64,000 nucleotides of DNA from Mycobacterium sp. D16R12 (lineage in GTDB: Bacteria > Actinomycetota > Actinomycetes > Mycobacteriales > Mycobacteriaceae). The DNA lies in assembly GCF_002013465.1 (NCBI RefSeq), contig NZ_MAFC01000005.1:248001-312000 (forward strand), given 5' to 3'. Position numbers and translations under genes: made by a program. Position 1 is the stretch's first letter, and each line of letters begins with the position of its first letter. Below the pieces are notes generated by a model, which worked only from the letters and a program-made list of their open reading frames with translations, was not told the origin of the DNA and made no database searches. Positions 8,078 through 18,472 of the stretch are shown one piece after another.

Positions 8078-8541
8078 TGGACTCGTGGCTCTCCGGCGTC
8101 GGATGTGTCGTCATCACCGTCGGCGAAGTGCACGTCGTGCACGGTGACGTTGACCTCGGTGACCTCGAGCCCGGTCATGTTCTCGACGGAGGAGATGACG
8201 TTGCTGCGAATTCCGTCCGCCAGATCGTGGATGGCGATCCCGTAATCAGCGACTATTCCGATGTCGATGGCTGCTTGACGTTCGCCAACCTCGACACTCA
8301 CGCCCTGGGTGAGGCTGGGTGAACCCGGCAGCGTCTCACGCAACTTGCCCACGACGCGGGCAGCCTGGCCGCCCAGGTCGTAAACGCCATCGACCTCGCG
8401 CGTGGCGATACCAGCGATCTTGGAGACCACCACGTCGGCGATGGTGGTGACGCCGTGGTTCGAGACCTTCTCGACGGCATTGTCGGACTTGTCTACTTGC
8501 TTCGACGAACTCACATCGTGGGTTTGGGTTGCCGTGGTCAT
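8074..8541 (-). CDS. Asp23/Gls24 family envelope stress protein
   Basis: 155 residues, the canonical Asp23 protein of the cluster and its first gene. Family hallmarks: GVTTIADVVVSKIAGIATREVDGV near residue 30, VSVEVGERQAAIDIGIVADYG in the middle, then IRSNVISSVENMTGLEVTEVNV and VHDVHF. The first 28 residues are polar and probably disordered, the last 20 acidic. Asp23 proteins are cytoplasmic, membrane-associated through AmaP, and accumulate in alkaline or cell-wall stress. GAAGGAGAC precedes the ATG by 6 bases. A perfect dyad at 8571-8588 lies in the promoter region shared with the sigma factor gene. Confidence 0.92.
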   Translation of the reverse strand: MTTATQTHDVSSSKQVDKSDNAVEKVSNHGVTTIADVVVSKIAGIATREVDGVYDLGGQAARVVGKLRETLPGSPSLTQGVSVEVGERQAAIDIGIVADYGIAIHDLADGIRSNVISSVENMTGLEVTEVNVTVHDVHFADGDDDTSDAGEPRVQ

Positions 8542-8570
8542 CAGCGTCTCCTTCGACTTTGTCTTAACTT

Positions 8571-8588
8571 CCGGACATTTCCGTCCGG
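8571..8588. promoter_or_regulatory. operator-like dyad between asp23 operon and ECF sigma gene
   Basis: CCGGAC-ATTTCC-GTCCGG is a perfect 6-bp inverted repeat with a 6-base spacer, 30 bases before the asp23 ATG and 58 before the sigma factor ATG. Its position suits an operator or part of an ECF-type promoter; the protein that reads it is unknown. Confidence 0.45.
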
Positions 8589-8646
8589 CACAATGAGTTC
8601 GTCGGGCAACGGTGGGTATTACGCACGCCGATGAGATCTAACGCAC

Positions 8647-9252
8647 ATGTTCGTGCTCACGACGACAGGGGACACAGTGGTGCTGCCGCTCTTGCCGCGG
8701 GGCGAACTACTGGCGTCGCTGTCGGACGAGATGCTTGCTCGACGTGCTCAGCAAGGTGATCCGGAGGCGTTCGATGTTCTGGTCGTCCGGCATGGCCCCG
8801 CGCTGCTGAGATTCGTTGCCCGCACGTATCCGGAGCGTGCCGAGTATGACGACATCGTCCAGGAGACGTTCATCGCCGCCTGGAAAGGGCTGCCGTCGTT
8901 TGCCTTTCGGTCGCAGTTCCGCACCTGGTTGTACTCACTTGCGTCTCGAAAGACCGTGGATGCAATGCGGCGGCGCCGTCGCGAGTTGGATATCGACGAC
9001 GTGCCCGAAGTCGCGGATATCAGCGCTGGTCCTGGTGAACGAGCACTGGACGGCGATTTCCTTGCTGCGTTGAGCCGTGAGTTATCGCAGCTGCCCTATT
9101 CGGCCCGTGCCACCTGGTGGCTTCGTGAGGTCTACGACCTACCTCTGGCGGAGATAGCGACTGTTCTTCGTACCACTGAGGGATCGGTCCGCGGCAACTT
9201 GCAGCGCACCCGCAAGCGACTGGCGGAAGCACTGAAGGATTTCCGCCCATGA
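8647..9252 (+). CDS. ECF-type RNA polymerase sigma factor
   Basis: 201 residues. Region 2: EMLARRAQQGDPEAFDVLVVRHGPALLRF, then EYDDIVQETFIAAWKGLPSF, with FRTWLYSLASRKTVDAMRRRRRE at 2.3-2.4. Region 4: LSQLPYSARATWWLREVYDLPLAEIATVLRTTEGSVRGNLQRTRKRL with a clear helix-turn-helix. It is divergent from the Asp23 operon, so the simplest inference is that it drives that operon and perhaps itself. ATG 8647 lacks a strong ribosome site; GTG 8680, after GGGGA, is the alternative. Its stop overlaps the next ATG (ATGA). No zinc anti-sigma motif is found nearby. Confidence 0.92.
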   Translation: MFVLTTTGDTVVLPLLPRGELLASLSDEMLARRAQQGDPEAFDVLVVRHGPALLRFVARTYPERAEYDDIVQETFIAAWKGLPSFAFRSQFRTWLYSLASRKTVDAMRRRRRELDIDDVPEVADISAGPGERALDGDFLAALSRELSQLPYSARATWWLREVYDLPLAEIATVLRTTEGSVRGNLQRTRKRLAEALKDFRP

Positions 9253-9842
9253 GTGAACGCGGAGACCACATTGAGTCCGCCAGCTGTACAGCTCCCGGCA
9301 TATGGCGTAACACTGGAGAACTGATGGACGCGAGAACCGGGGATGACCATGATGCCGTTGCTGACGCCACGGCATGGATCGCCGATGCCACCCGCCGGTT
9401 GGCCGAGCTCGACGGCGGACCAGATGGCCGTGCACCGGCAGCATCCTGGAGTGAAGGTGGATCCGCCCTTGAGCAGCTGCGCACCGCAGTCGCGCACCGG
9501 ATCGCCGCACTGCCACGCAGGGGCAAGCCGATCAGCACGGCAATCCCGGGGATCACTGTCAGTCATCTTGCTTTGGCAAAAGCGCTGGCAGCAAGCCTGG
9601 CCGAGCTCGCCGCTGAGGCGTCAGCGGCGATTGCTGCCGTGGACGTGGCCGTGGACGGGCAGGTAGTGACAGCACTGCGTATCAACTTGGTGGCCATCGG
9701 TACTGCCGATCGTGAGCGCACGTACCTCGATGACGGTGACGCACTGAGGAAGCGAGCTGCCGCAGTCGTCATCGACATCGTCGGTATCGAGCCGCCGAAC
9801 ATCACCGTCACCTGGGAGGACATCGTCCTGCCGTCGTATTAG
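9249..9842 (+). CDS. sigma-factor partner with Asp23-like C-terminus
   Basis: 197 residues, coupled to the ECF sigma gene by ATGA overlap. The first 100 residues are helical and acidic (ATAWIADATRRLAELDGG). The C-terminal 95 residues alternate like an Asp23 domain: AVDVAVDGQVVTALRINLVAIG, then LRKRAAAVVIDIVGIEPPNITVTWEDIVLP, comparable with the last strand-helix-strand of the 155-residue Asp23 protein (SSVENMTGLEVTEVNVTVHDV). No membrane segment and no HxxxCxxC anti-sigma motif. It may be the sigma factor's regulator; that is inference from gene coupling. Confidence 0.7.
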   Translation: MSERGDHIESASCTAPGIWRNTGELMDARTGDDHDAVADATAWIADATRRLAELDGGPDGRAPAASWSEGGSALEQLRTAVAHRIAALPRRGKPISTAIPGITVSHLALAKALAASLAELAAEASAAIAAVDVAVDGQVVTALRINLVAIGTADRERTYLDDGDALRKRAAAVVIDIVGIEPPNITVTWEDIVLPSY

Positions 9843-9862
9843 GCACCCATGGTCACGGGGTC

Positions 9863-11266
<1,404 letters not shown>

Positions 11267-11295
11267 GTGATTCCTTCTCGTCGATGAGGGAGTGA

Positions 11296-12342
11296 TCAGG
11301 GGAGGGGATGGGTGGCGTCGTCGTCGCCGGTGAAGTCGACCGCGGAGTATTCGCGGAGCTTGGTGAGGCGGTGGTAGGCCTCGATCATCCGGACGGTGCC
11401 GGACTTGGAGCGCATCACGATGGACTGGGTGGTGCAGCCGCCGCCGAAGTATCGGACGCCCTGCAGCAGGTCGCCGTCGGTGACGCCGGTCGCGCAGAAG
11501 AAGACGTTCTCGCCGGACACCAGGTCTTCAGTGGTGAGAATCTGGTCCAGGTCGTAGCCGGCGTCGATGGCCTTCTGACGTTCCTCGTCATCGCGCGGCG
11601 CGAGCTTGCCGTGGATGGCGCCGCCCATGCAGCGCATGGCGGCAGCGGCGATGATGCCCTCGGGGGTGCCGCCGATGCCGAGCAGCATGTCGGTGCCCGA
11701 GTTCGGGCGGGCTGTCGAGATGGCACCGGCGACATCGCCGTCGGAAATCAGGCGGATGCGGGCACCGGTCTCGCGGACGTTCTGGATGAGCTCGCCGTGG
11801 CGGGGCCGGTCCAGGATGCACACGGTGATATCGGAGACCGAACAGTTGCGCACCTTGGCGACGCGCTTGATGTTCTCCGAGACTGGGGCGGTGATGTCGA
11901 TGACATCGGCAGCGTCGGGGCCGACGGCGATCTTCTCCATATAGAAGACGGCCGACGGATCGAACATGGTGCCCCGCTCGGAGACCGCGAGCACGGAGAT
12001 CGCGTTCGGCATGCCCTTGCTCATCAGCGTGGTCCCGTCCACCGGATCCACGGCGAAATCGCAGTCCGGGCCGTCGCCATTGCCGACTTCCTCACCGTTG
12101 TAGAGCATCGGGGCGTTGTCCTTCTCGCCTTCACCGATGACGACCACACCGCGCATGGAAACGGAGTTGACCAGCTCACGCATGGCGTCGACGGCGGCGC
12201 CGTCGCCCTTTTCCTTCTCACCGCGGCCGACCCATCGACCCGCGGCCATGGCACCCGCCTCGGTGACTCTGACCAGCTCTAATGCCAGGTTGCGGTCCGG
12301 GGCTTCTCTGCGCGACGGGCTCATGAGTTGTGATTCTTTCAT
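11296..12342 (-). CDS. glpX: fructose-1,6-bisphosphatase class II
   Basis: GlpX-type FBPase, the only FBPase of mycobacteria and essential for gluconeogenesis. Motifs: [56 protein letters not shown] (metal ligands Asp and Glu) and [19 protein letters not shown]. Two starts are possible. ATG 12342 (348 residues) has AGG six bases upstream and is used here. ATG 12324 (342 residues) begins [12 protein letters not shown] and is equally compatible with the family. The divergent DUF4245 gene starts only 22 bases away, so the promoters must overlap the coding starts or one transcript is leaderless. Confidence 0.95.
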   Translation of the reverse strand: MKESQLMSPSRREAPDRNLALELVRVTEAGAMAAGRWVGRGEKEKGDGAAVDAMRELVNSVSMRGVVVIGEGEKDNAPMLYNGEEVGNGDGPDCDFAVDPVDGTTLMSKGMPNAISVLAVSERGTMFDPSAVFYMEKIAVGPDAADVIDITAPVSENIKRVAKVRNCSVSDITVCILDRPRHGELIQNVRETGARIRLISDGDVAGAISTARPNSGTDMLLGIGGTPEGIIAAAAMRCMGGAIHGKLAPRDDEERQKAIDAGYDLDQILTTEDLVSGENVFFCATGVTDGDLLQGVRYFGGGCTTQSIVMRSKSGTVRMIEAYHRLTKLREYSAVDFTGDDDATHPLP

Positions 12343-12364
12343 GCGCGCCTGCAAGGATGGGGGC

Positions 12365-12991
12365 GTGGGAGGTGCACCAGATCCGGACCAAGATTCCGGA
12401 CCCGACGATCGCATCGCCGTGCCCGCACCCAGGCCGGCCAAGCCGCGGTTGTTCCAAGATGGCCGCGACATGTTCTGGTCGATGGCTCCGCTGGTGGTCG
12501 CGTGCATTGTGTTGGCCGGCTTGTTGGGAATGTGCTCCTTCACTCCCAACGGCCCGACGGCCGGTGACCCGCCCTCCTATGACGCGCACGCCGCGCTGCA
12601 GGCCGATGCCCGGCAGTTCTCGTTCCCGGTTCGGGAGCCTTCGCTGCCCGAGGGGTGGCGGGCCAACTCCGGGGGACGAGACAGTGTCGAGGGACTTCCG
12701 CTGACCAAGGTGGGGTACCTGAGCCCATCGGGTGCCTACATGGCGGTGGTGCAAAGCGCCGCCACCGAAGAGAAGCTCGTCCCGAAGCTGAACAGTGCAC
12801 TCGTGCCGCGCGGGCCCGAGGATGTCGACGGTGTGCGTTGGGTTGCGTACGAGGGCGGCGAAGGTACCGAACCGCTCTGGGTTACCCGACTGGACGACAA
12901 GGTGACCGTCGCTGTCACCGGGGCCGGTAACACGCAGGCCTTCCAGACCGTCGCGCGCGCGATACAGACGGCCAAGCCACTGCCGCGCTGA
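12365..12991 (+). CDS. DUF4245 membrane-anchored protein
   Basis: 208 residues, orthologous in position to M. tuberculosis Rv1100. A Pro-rich cytoplasmic N-terminus leads to [34 protein letters not shown], a single membrane helix, then an extracytoplasmic domain with [20 protein letters not shown] and ending [11 protein letters not shown]. Function unknown. GTG 12365 is preferred because AAGGA at 12353-12357 lies 7-8 bases upstream; ATG 12341 in the same frame has no such site and would overlap the glpX start. Confidence 0.85.
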   Translation: MGGAPDPDQDSGPDDRIAVPAPRPAKPRLFQDGRDMFWSMAPLVVACIVLAGLLGMCSFTPNGPTAGDPPSYDAHAALQADARQFSFPVREPSLPEGWRANSGGRDSVEGLPLTKVGYLSPSGAYMAVVQSAATEEKLVPKLNSALVPRGPEDVDGVRWVAYEGGEGTEPLWVTRLDDKVTVAVTGAGNTQAFQTVARAIQTAKPLPR

Positions 12992-12995
12992 TCGG

Positions 12996-14078
12996 CTAGG
13001 TGTTCGTTCCGCGCGCTGCCACCGCCCAGTGCTGCGGACCATCGGCCGTGTCAATCACCAGGGAGTCGACCAGATTCACCGCGTTGCACAGATGATTCGG
13101 CGCGATGCGCAGGCGGGTACCGGGAGATGGTGCGGCGCCGGGGAACTCGATGGTCGCGTGATGCTCGGACAGTGCGACGATGCGGGCATCCGGATCGTCG
13201 ATCAGACGCCCGAAACCAGTGGCCCAACCCGGCCGGTCGGCGCCCAGGATCTTGCTGCCCGCATCCACGATCGCAGTGCGGTCCCGGGTGTGCACCACGG
13301 TGGTGACGGCACTGAGCGCGATGTCCTCGAGCGTGCAGACATCCAATTCGAACTGCTGTGCATCGTTGAACGGGTAGACGCCGGGCCTCACCTCGGTCAG
13401 CACGGTGTTGTCGGCGGAGTCGACGGTGGGGGTGGAGCCACCGCTGCGCACCGAAGGTTCGATCCCCGCTGCGCGCAGACTGTTGGCGGCCTCGTCCAGT
13501 GCACGTGATTCCTGCGCGGCGACCCGCGCACGTTGTCCCGGCGTGTAGCCGTGGCCCGGGAATGTGAAGACACCCACGACGTTCAGCCCGGCCGAGCGCG
13601 CCGCTGTCGCCACCGCGCCTGCCTCGCCGGGGTCGACCCCGGTGCGGTGATGTCCGGAATCGATCTCCACGACAACGGTGATGGGCAGATTGCCAAGGTG
13701 TTCGGCCAACTGCCGGGCACCCGCAACGGAATCCACTGCCACACGGAGCTGCGCGCGGGCGGCCACCCGCCGCAGCCGATGCGCCTTCTGCGGGGTAAGC
13801 CACAGTGGGTAAGCGATGAACAGGTCGGTGAATCCCGCCTCGGCGAATACCTCGGCCTCGCCGATGGTGGCGACGGTCAGGCCGATCGCTCCGCTGTCGA
13901 TCTGGCGCTGCGCTATTTCAACGCACTTGTGGCTCTTAGCGTGTGGCCGCAGCTGAACGCCGGTGCCGCGGAGGCGTCCGGCGAGCCGTTCGATATTGCG
14001 GTCCATCACCGCCAAATCGACAGCCAGGAAAGGAGTGTCGAGACTGTCCAGTCCGTCGTGTGCCGTCGTGTCAGACAT
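12996..14078 (-). CDS. D-threonine aldolase/D-serine dehydratase-like PLP enzyme
   Basis: 360 residues, fold-type III (alanine racemase N-terminal) PLP enzyme. LDTPFLAVDLAVMDRNIERL opens the barrel; RPHAKSHKC carries the Lys expected to bind PLP. The C-terminal DSD domain has SEHHATIEF and APNHLCNAVNL, giving the His and Cys zinc or manganese ligands of this family. Typical activity is cleavage of D-threonine or deamination of D-serine; which one cannot be told here. It is the last gene of the operon starting at the lipid-droplet-type gene, 30 bases after xseB, an insertion relative to M. tuberculosis as I remember it. Confidence 0.85.
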   Translation of the reverse strand: MSDTTAHDGLDSLDTPFLAVDLAVMDRNIERLAGRLRGTGVQLRPHAKSHKCVEIAQRQIDSGAIGLTVATIGEAEVFAEAGFTDLFIAYPLWLTPQKAHRLRRVAARAQLRVAVDSVAGARQLAEHLGNLPITVVVEIDSGHHRTGVDPGEAGAVATAARSAGLNVVGVFTFPGHGYTPGQRARVAAQESRALDEAANSLRAAGIEPSVRSGGSTPTVDSADNTVLTEVRPGVYPFNDAQQFELDVCTLEDIALSAVTTVVHTRDRTAIVDAGSKILGADRPGWATGFGRLIDDPDARIVALSEHHATIEFPGAAPSPGTRLRIAPNHLCNAVNLVDSLVIDTADGPQHWAVAARGTNT

Positions 14079-14108
14079 GCCCGTGACACTAACGGAGGCC
14101 GGTTCGGG

Positions 14109-14303
14109 TCAGGAATCCAGCGCGTCTTCGATGCGCTTGCGGGCACCCGCCAGATGCTCTTCGCAGCGTTTGGCCAGTGCCTCGCCACGTTCCCACAGGG
14201 CCAGCGACGTGTCCAGATCCAGGCCGCCCTGTTCGAGCTGCTGCACGACGTCGATCAGCTCGGTGCGCGCCTGCTCGTAGCCGAGTTCTGCGGGATTTGT
14301 CAT
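14109..14303 (-). CDS. xseB: exonuclease VII small subunit
   Basis: 64 residues, the normal size. The two-helix pattern [26 protein letters not shown] and [26 protein letters not shown] is diagnostic for XseB. With XseA it degrades single-stranded DNA from both ends to oligonucleotides. Its ATG overlaps the xseA stop as ATGA, so subunit synthesis is coupled. Confidence 0.96.
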   Translation of the reverse strand: MTNPAELGYEQARTELIDVVQQLEQGGLDLDTSLALWERGEALAKRCEEHLAGARKRIEDALDS

Positions 14304-15532
14304 GACGATTCTCCTGTCACGGTCGCGGTCACGGCACCATCGGAAACGCGCACACGCAGCGATGCCCCGGCGGGCGCATCGGCCACCGTTCGCAGCACCT
14401 CCACGGTGCCATCGTCGCGCACGCGCTGCACCACCGAGTACCCGCGGGCCAGGGTGGCGGCAGGTCCCAGGGTGGCCAGCTGCGCCGAGAGGTGGCTCAC
14501 CCGTTGAGTTTCGGATTCCACCAGCCGCTTCATATCGCGGCGCAACGCCGTTCGGGCGACGTTGATTTCGTCGTGGCGCACTGTCACCATGCGGAGCGGA
14601 TCGGCCAGCACCGGCCGGCTGCGTACCTGGTCCAACCCGCGCTGCTCGCGCTGCACCCAGTTGCGCAACGCCTGGGCCGAACGTCGCCGTAAGTCCAGTA
14701 TCAGCGACTGCTCGGCCGCCGCATCGGGCACCAGCTTCTTGGCCGCATCGGTGGGTGTTGCCGCGCGCAGGTCGGCCACCAGGTCGGACAACGGGTTGTC
14801 CGGCTCATGCCCGACGGCGCTCACCACCGGGGTGCGGCAGGCCGAAATCGCGCGGCACAGCGTCTCATCGGAGAACGGCAGCAGATCCTCCACGCTGCCT
14901 CCGCCCCGGGCCAGCACGATTACGTCCACCGCGGGGTCGGCATCCAGCGCCTGCAGCGCGGCCACGATTTCGGCCACCGCGTGTGGGCCCTGCACCGGGG
15001 TATTGCGGACGGCGAATTGCACTGCGGGCCAACGCGCCAAGGCCACGGAGGTCACATCGTGCTCGGCGGCGCTCGCGCGGCCCGTGATCAGCCCGATGCG
15101 GGAAGGCAGGAATGGAACCGGGCGCTTCAGCCGGGCATCGAACAATCCCTCGGCGGCCAGCAGCTGGCGCAGCCGCTCGATCCGGGCCAGCAGCTCGCCG
15201 ATGCCTACCGCACGAATCTCGCTGAGCCGCAACGAGAAAGATCCACGCACCGTGTAGAAGGTGGGCTTACCGCACACCACCACCTGGGTGCCTTCGGTCA
15301 GCTTCACCGGCGCGTTGCGCACCATGTCGGGCGGGCATGTCACGGTGAGCGACATGTCGGCGGACGGGTCGCGCAGCACCATGAACACGGTCTTACTGCC
15401 CGGCCGGACGTCGATCTGGGTCAGCTGACCTTCCACCCACACCTGACCCAGGCGGTCGATCCACTTGGCTACCCGAGTGGCGACAGCGCGGACCGGCCAG
15501 GGGTTTTCGGGGCTGGTTCCCGGATCAGCCAC
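14300..15532 (-). CDS. xseA: exonuclease VII large subunit
   Basis: 410 residues. N-terminal OB fold ([25 protein letters not shown]), then the catalytic domain with [39 protein letters not shown] and [20 protein letters not shown], then a long helical region and C-terminal [12 protein letters not shown]. The GTG at 15532 is chosen because it overlaps the upstream stop (GTGGCTGA, 8 bases) and gives a family-like N-terminus; the frame is open further upstream but inside the preceding gene. Confidence 0.95.
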   Translation of the reverse strand: MADPGTSPENPWPVRAVATRVAKWIDRLGQVWVEGQLTQIDVRPGSKTVFMVLRDPSADMSLTVTCPPDMVRNAPVKLTEGTQVVVCGKPTFYTVRGSFSLRLSEIRAVGIGELLARIERLRQLLAAEGLFDARLKRPVPFLPSRIGLITGRASAAEHDVTSVALARWPAVQFAVRNTPVQGPHAVAEIVAALQALDADPAVDVIVLARGGGSVEDLLPFSDETLCRAISACRTPVVSAVGHEPDNPLSDLVADLRAATPTDAAKKLVPDAAAEQSLILDLRRRSAQALRNWVQREQRGLDQVRSRPVLADPLRMVTVRHDEINVARTALRRDMKRLVESETQRVSHLSAQLATLGPAATLARGYSVVQRVRDDGTVEVLRTVADAPAGASLRVRVSDGAVTATVTGESS

Positions 15533-16223
15533 GGGCAGCGGCGCGGGTGATCCTGTTCGCGAGCAGGGTCTGGTACGGCGCCCGTGCCTTGTGCGCATCC
15601 TCGTAGCTCAGCAGCTCTTCGAGCTCGCTCACGGACAGCGACTGCAGCCGCGCCCGCAGCTGAGCCAGCGTCAGATCGTGGTAGCCGAGCTCGACGACGA
15701 TGTCGGGAGCGTTCGGATCTGCGGGTTCGGCGGGCGCCGCCGGTGCCGCCTTTTTGGCCGGGGCTTTCTTGGCGGCCGCCTTCTTCACCGGCGCCTTGCG
15801 TGGTGCGACCTTCTCGGGCTCGGCCTCGGGTGCCGGCGCGGTCTCGGGTTCGGGAGCCGACGGCGCCGTGGGCTCCGAGGAGTACAGCGCAAACCGTCCC
15901 TGTGTCATCCGCTCGGCGGCGTCCTCGTAGACGGCGTTGGCCTGCGTCTCGTCGGGTTCGGGTGCGTCGAGCTCGTCGAGGTCCTCGTCGAACGTTGCCC
16001 ACTCCGGCTGCTCATCGGTGGGCGGGAAGATGTTTTCCCAGGTCTCGTCACCCTTGATGGCCAATTCCGTGACCGTCTGCTGGAACCGCATGAAGTTCTG
16101 CACGGTCTGGCTGGCGGCCGTCATGGGATAGGTCAGTACCGCCTGCGGCAGCTTGCGGGTCTCTTCGAGAACGGTGGCGGCGACCCCAAGAATCAACCGG
16201 ACGCCGAACGGAGGACGAATCAT
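15525..16223 (-). CDS. lipid-droplet-associated type protein (Rv1109c family)
   Basis: 232 residues. N-terminal [27 protein letters not shown] resembles a short amphipathic or membrane-associating segment; a conserved domain ([27 protein letters not shown]) follows. The middle is an Ala/Pro/Lys-rich linker (repeated [11 protein letters not shown]) and the end is a helical [25 protein letters not shown] module resembling a helix-turn-helix found in many actinobacterial proteins. The family is annotated as lipid-droplet-associated in mycobacteria. First gene of the xseA-xseB-aldolase operon and divergent from ispH, with 60 bases between. Confidence 0.8.
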   Translation of the reverse strand: MIRPPFGVRLILGVAATVLEETRKLPQAVLTYPMTAASQTVQNFMRFQQTVTELAIKGDETWENIFPPTDEQPEWATFDEDLDELDAPEPDETQANAVYEDAAERMTQGRFALYSSEPTAPSAPEPETAPAPEAEPEKVAPRKAPVKKAAAKKAPAKKAAPAAPAEPADPNAPDIVVELGYHDLTLAQLRARLQSLSVSELEELLSYEDAHKARAPYQTLLANRITRAAARG

Positions 16224-16283
16224 GGGTCCAAGCTTGCCTTACATCGGTCGTGCAGCGAAAGGCTGGGCCGTAAGCTGGTGAGC

Positions 16284-17282
16284 ATGGCTGCAGTCGATAT
16301 GGGCACTCCGGGGATGGTGAGCACCGTCGTCGGCCCGGCGACGAGCAAGCGAGTGCTGCTGGCTGAGCCGCGTGGTTACTGCGCAGGTGTCGATCGTGCG
16401 GTCGAAACCGTGGAGCGGGCGCTGGAGAAACACGGTGCTCCCGTCTACGTCCGTCACGAAATCGTGCACAACCGCTACGTGGTGGAAACGCTGGCCAAGG
16501 CCGGGGCGATCTTCGTCGAGGAGACCGATCAGGTCCCCGAGGGCGCGATCGTGGTGTTCTCCGCCCACGGTGTGGCTCCGACCGTTCACATCGACGCCGC
16601 GGCGCGCAACCTGAAGACCATCGACGCCACCTGCCCGCTGGTCACCAAGGTGCACCAGGAGGCCAAGCGCTTCGCACGCGACGACTACGACATCCTGCTC
16701 ATCGGTCACGAGGGGCACGAGGAGGTCGTCGGTACCGCCGGTGAGGCTCCCGATCACGTGCAGTTGGTCGACGGCCCCGGCTCCGTGGACAAGGTCACCG
16801 TGCGCGACGAGAACAAGGTCATCTGGCTGTCTCAGACGACGCTGAGCGTGGACGAGACCATGGAGACGGTCCAGCGCCTGCGGGAGCGATTCCCGACGCT
16901 GCAGGACCCGCCGAGCGACGACATCTGCTACGCCACCCAGAACCGTCAGGTGGCGGTGAAGGCGATGGCTCCCGAATGTGAGCTCGTGATTGTTGTCGGT
17001 TCGCGCAACTCGTCGAACTCGGTGCGCCTGGTCGAGGTTGCCCTCGGAGCGGGTTCACACGCCTCGTACCTGGTGGATTACGCCGAAGACATCGACCCGG
17101 CCTGGCTCCAGAACGTGACGACGGTCGGGGTCACCTCGGGTGCTTCGGTGCCCGAAGTACTGGTGCGCGGGGTTCTGGATCGGCTCGCCGAGTACGGCTA
17201 CGGCCAGGTCCAGCCGGTCACCACCGCCAACGAAACGCTGGTGTTCTCGCTCCCGCGAGAGCTGCGGGCGGCACGCCGCTAG
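16284..17282 (+). CDS. ispH: 4-hydroxy-3-methylbut-2-enyl diphosphate reductase
   Basis: Last step of the MEP isoprenoid pathway, giving IPP and DMAPP. 332 residues. The three iron-sulfur cysteines are in [22 protein letters not shown] and [11 protein letters not shown]; the substrate site HxxHEEVVGT and [10 protein letters not shown] are present. ATG 16284 gives [15 protein letters not shown] 16302 is possible. The frame is open far upstream through the antisense lipid-droplet gene, but family similarity starts only at about residue 20 of the chosen protein. Corresponds to M. tuberculosis lytB2 (Rv1110). It converges with the next gene with adjacent stop codons. Confidence 0.97.
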   Translation: MAAVDMGTPGMVSTVVGPATSKRVLLAEPRGYCAGVDRAVETVERALEKHGAPVYVRHEIVHNRYVVETLAKAGAIFVEETDQVPEGAIVVFSAHGVAPTVHIDAAARNLKTIDATCPLVTKVHQEAKRFARDDYDILLIGHEGHEEVVGTAGEAPDHVQLVDGPGSVDKVTVRDENKVIWLSQTTLSVDETMETVQRLRERFPTLQDPPSDDICYATQNRQVAVKAMAPECELVIVVGSRNSSNSVRLVEVALGAGSHASYLVDYAEDIDPAWLQNVTTVGVTSGASVPEVLVRGVLDRLAEYGYGQVQPVTTANETLVFSLPRELRAARR

Positions 17283-18230
17283 CTAGCGGTCGTAGTCCCA
17301 GGAGTCGTCGTATCGGTCCGGACGGCGCCGCGGCGCCGCCGCCGGGCGTTCGTCTCTGTACCTGACCGCAGGGCGGTGCGGTTCGCGAGTGGGTTCCGCG
17401 AGGGGCTCCCGGTAGCGGGGCCTTTCCTCATATCGAGGTTCGTACCCGTATTCGTCATATTCGTCGCGGACCCGACGTGCGGGACGGCGTTCGGTCCGCA
17501 TCGGACGCTCGTCCTCCCACGGGGTGCCGACGCCTGACGTCCGACGCGAGACGGGTTCGGAGTCATGAGTGGGGCGGCGGCGGACTCCGGACTCATGCCG
17601 CCCGTGGCGTGTCCGCGTGGCGGTCTCTTCGGCGGCGCGGGGTCGGCGGGTCCTCGCGGTACCTCCCGCGGCCTTGCCGGTTGCGTCTGCGTCCACCAGC
17701 GCCTGCACCCGCGTCCGGGCCGAAGACCTCGGCTTGGTCGCCTTGGTGGTCTTCGTCCTGGCGGGCTTGGCCACCTTCTCCTTGGTGGGCCTGCCGGTGA
17801 AAATCCCCCAGTACCAGCGCACCACCCCGATGATCAGCACGCCCAACGCCGTGCTGATCATCAGCGGAAAACGTTCGATCAGCGGGTACCCGATGGTGAT
17901 GGCCGTCGACTTTCCGCCGGATAGTGGTGCCTGCGACATGACCATGTAGGCCAGGGGAATGCTCCCGAACAGGATGAGCGGAGGCTGCACGACGGCGGTG
18001 AAAATCGATGAGTACCGCACCGCGAAAACCGCCACGACGCATCCCGCCGCATAGCAACCGGCAAATGCGCCCGTTAGCTTCTCACCATTGGTCATCGCGT
18101 CAATCGCAAAACCAAGGGCGGTACCAGCGACCGCGATCAGGATGGCGCCCCACCACGGCACACCCGGAATATCAGGGTGCGCCGACCGGTGATCGGCTTC
18201 CACCGATGAGCGGGCGCGTTGACCTGTCAC
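17283..18230 (-). CDS. DUF6542 membrane protein with long charged tail
   Basis: 315 residues, orthologous by position to Rv1111c. Four hydrophobic segments in the first 140 residues (WWGAILIAVAGTALGFAID, FAGCYAAGCVVAVFAVRY, IFTAVVQPPLILFGSIPLAYMV, FPLMISTALGVLIIGVVRW) define DUF6542. The remaining 170 residues are very rich in Arg, Pro, Glu and Tyr, with repeated RYxER patterns, and are probably disordered and cytoplasmic. GTG start at 18230. Function unknown. Confidence 0.8.
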   Translation of the reverse strand: MTGQRARSSVEADHRSAHPDIPGVPWWGAILIAVAGTALGFAIDAMTNGEKLTGAFAGCYAAGCVVAVFAVRYSSIFTAVVQPPLILFGSIPLAYMVMSQAPLSGGKSTAITIGYPLIERFPLMISTALGVLIIGVVRWYWGIFTGRPTKEKVAKPARTKTTKATKPRSSARTRVQALVDADATGKAAGGTARTRRPRAAEETATRTRHGRHESGVRRRPTHDSEPVSRRTSGVGTPWEDERPMRTERRPARRVRDEYDEYGYEPRYEERPRYREPLAEPTREPHRPAVRYRDERPAAAPRRRPDRYDDSWDYDR

Positions 18231-18292
18231 ATGTTGAAAGGTACCGGTGCCGGGCCGGAAGTTCGGTAACGGTGCCCGTCAGCGCGCTTGTG

Positions 18293-18472
18293 TCAGCAGC
18301 ATCGCGCGGCTGGATTCGCGTCGGCGTCGGCGTACCGCGCGCGCCAAAACTCGGCTTCGGTGGGCACCGGATGCCCTGGGTGGCGGCGCCCCAAGTGCTC
18401 GACGTACCGCTGATAGTCGTGGTCGCCCATGAGGGAGGTGAACCACCACAGCAGCCCTTTGATCACCTTCAT
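18293..18472 (-). CDS. YbdD/YjiX-family small protein, CstA partner
   Basis: 59 residues: MKVIKGLLWWFTSLMGDHDY, then RYVEHLGRRHPGHP and PTEAEFWRARYADADANP, ending in CysCys. The order WW-F-xx-GDHDYxRYVEHxxxxHP is diagnostic for YbdD (DUF466). These proteins are almost always encoded directly after cstA or btsT and are thought to assist the transporter. Here the ATG overlaps the cstA stop (ATGA at 18469-18472). It is easily missed because of its size; other frames in the same stretch are spurious. Confidence 0.93.
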   Translation of the reverse strand: MKVIKGLLWWFTSLMGDHDYQRYVEHLGRRHPGHPVPTEAEFWRARYADADANPAARCC

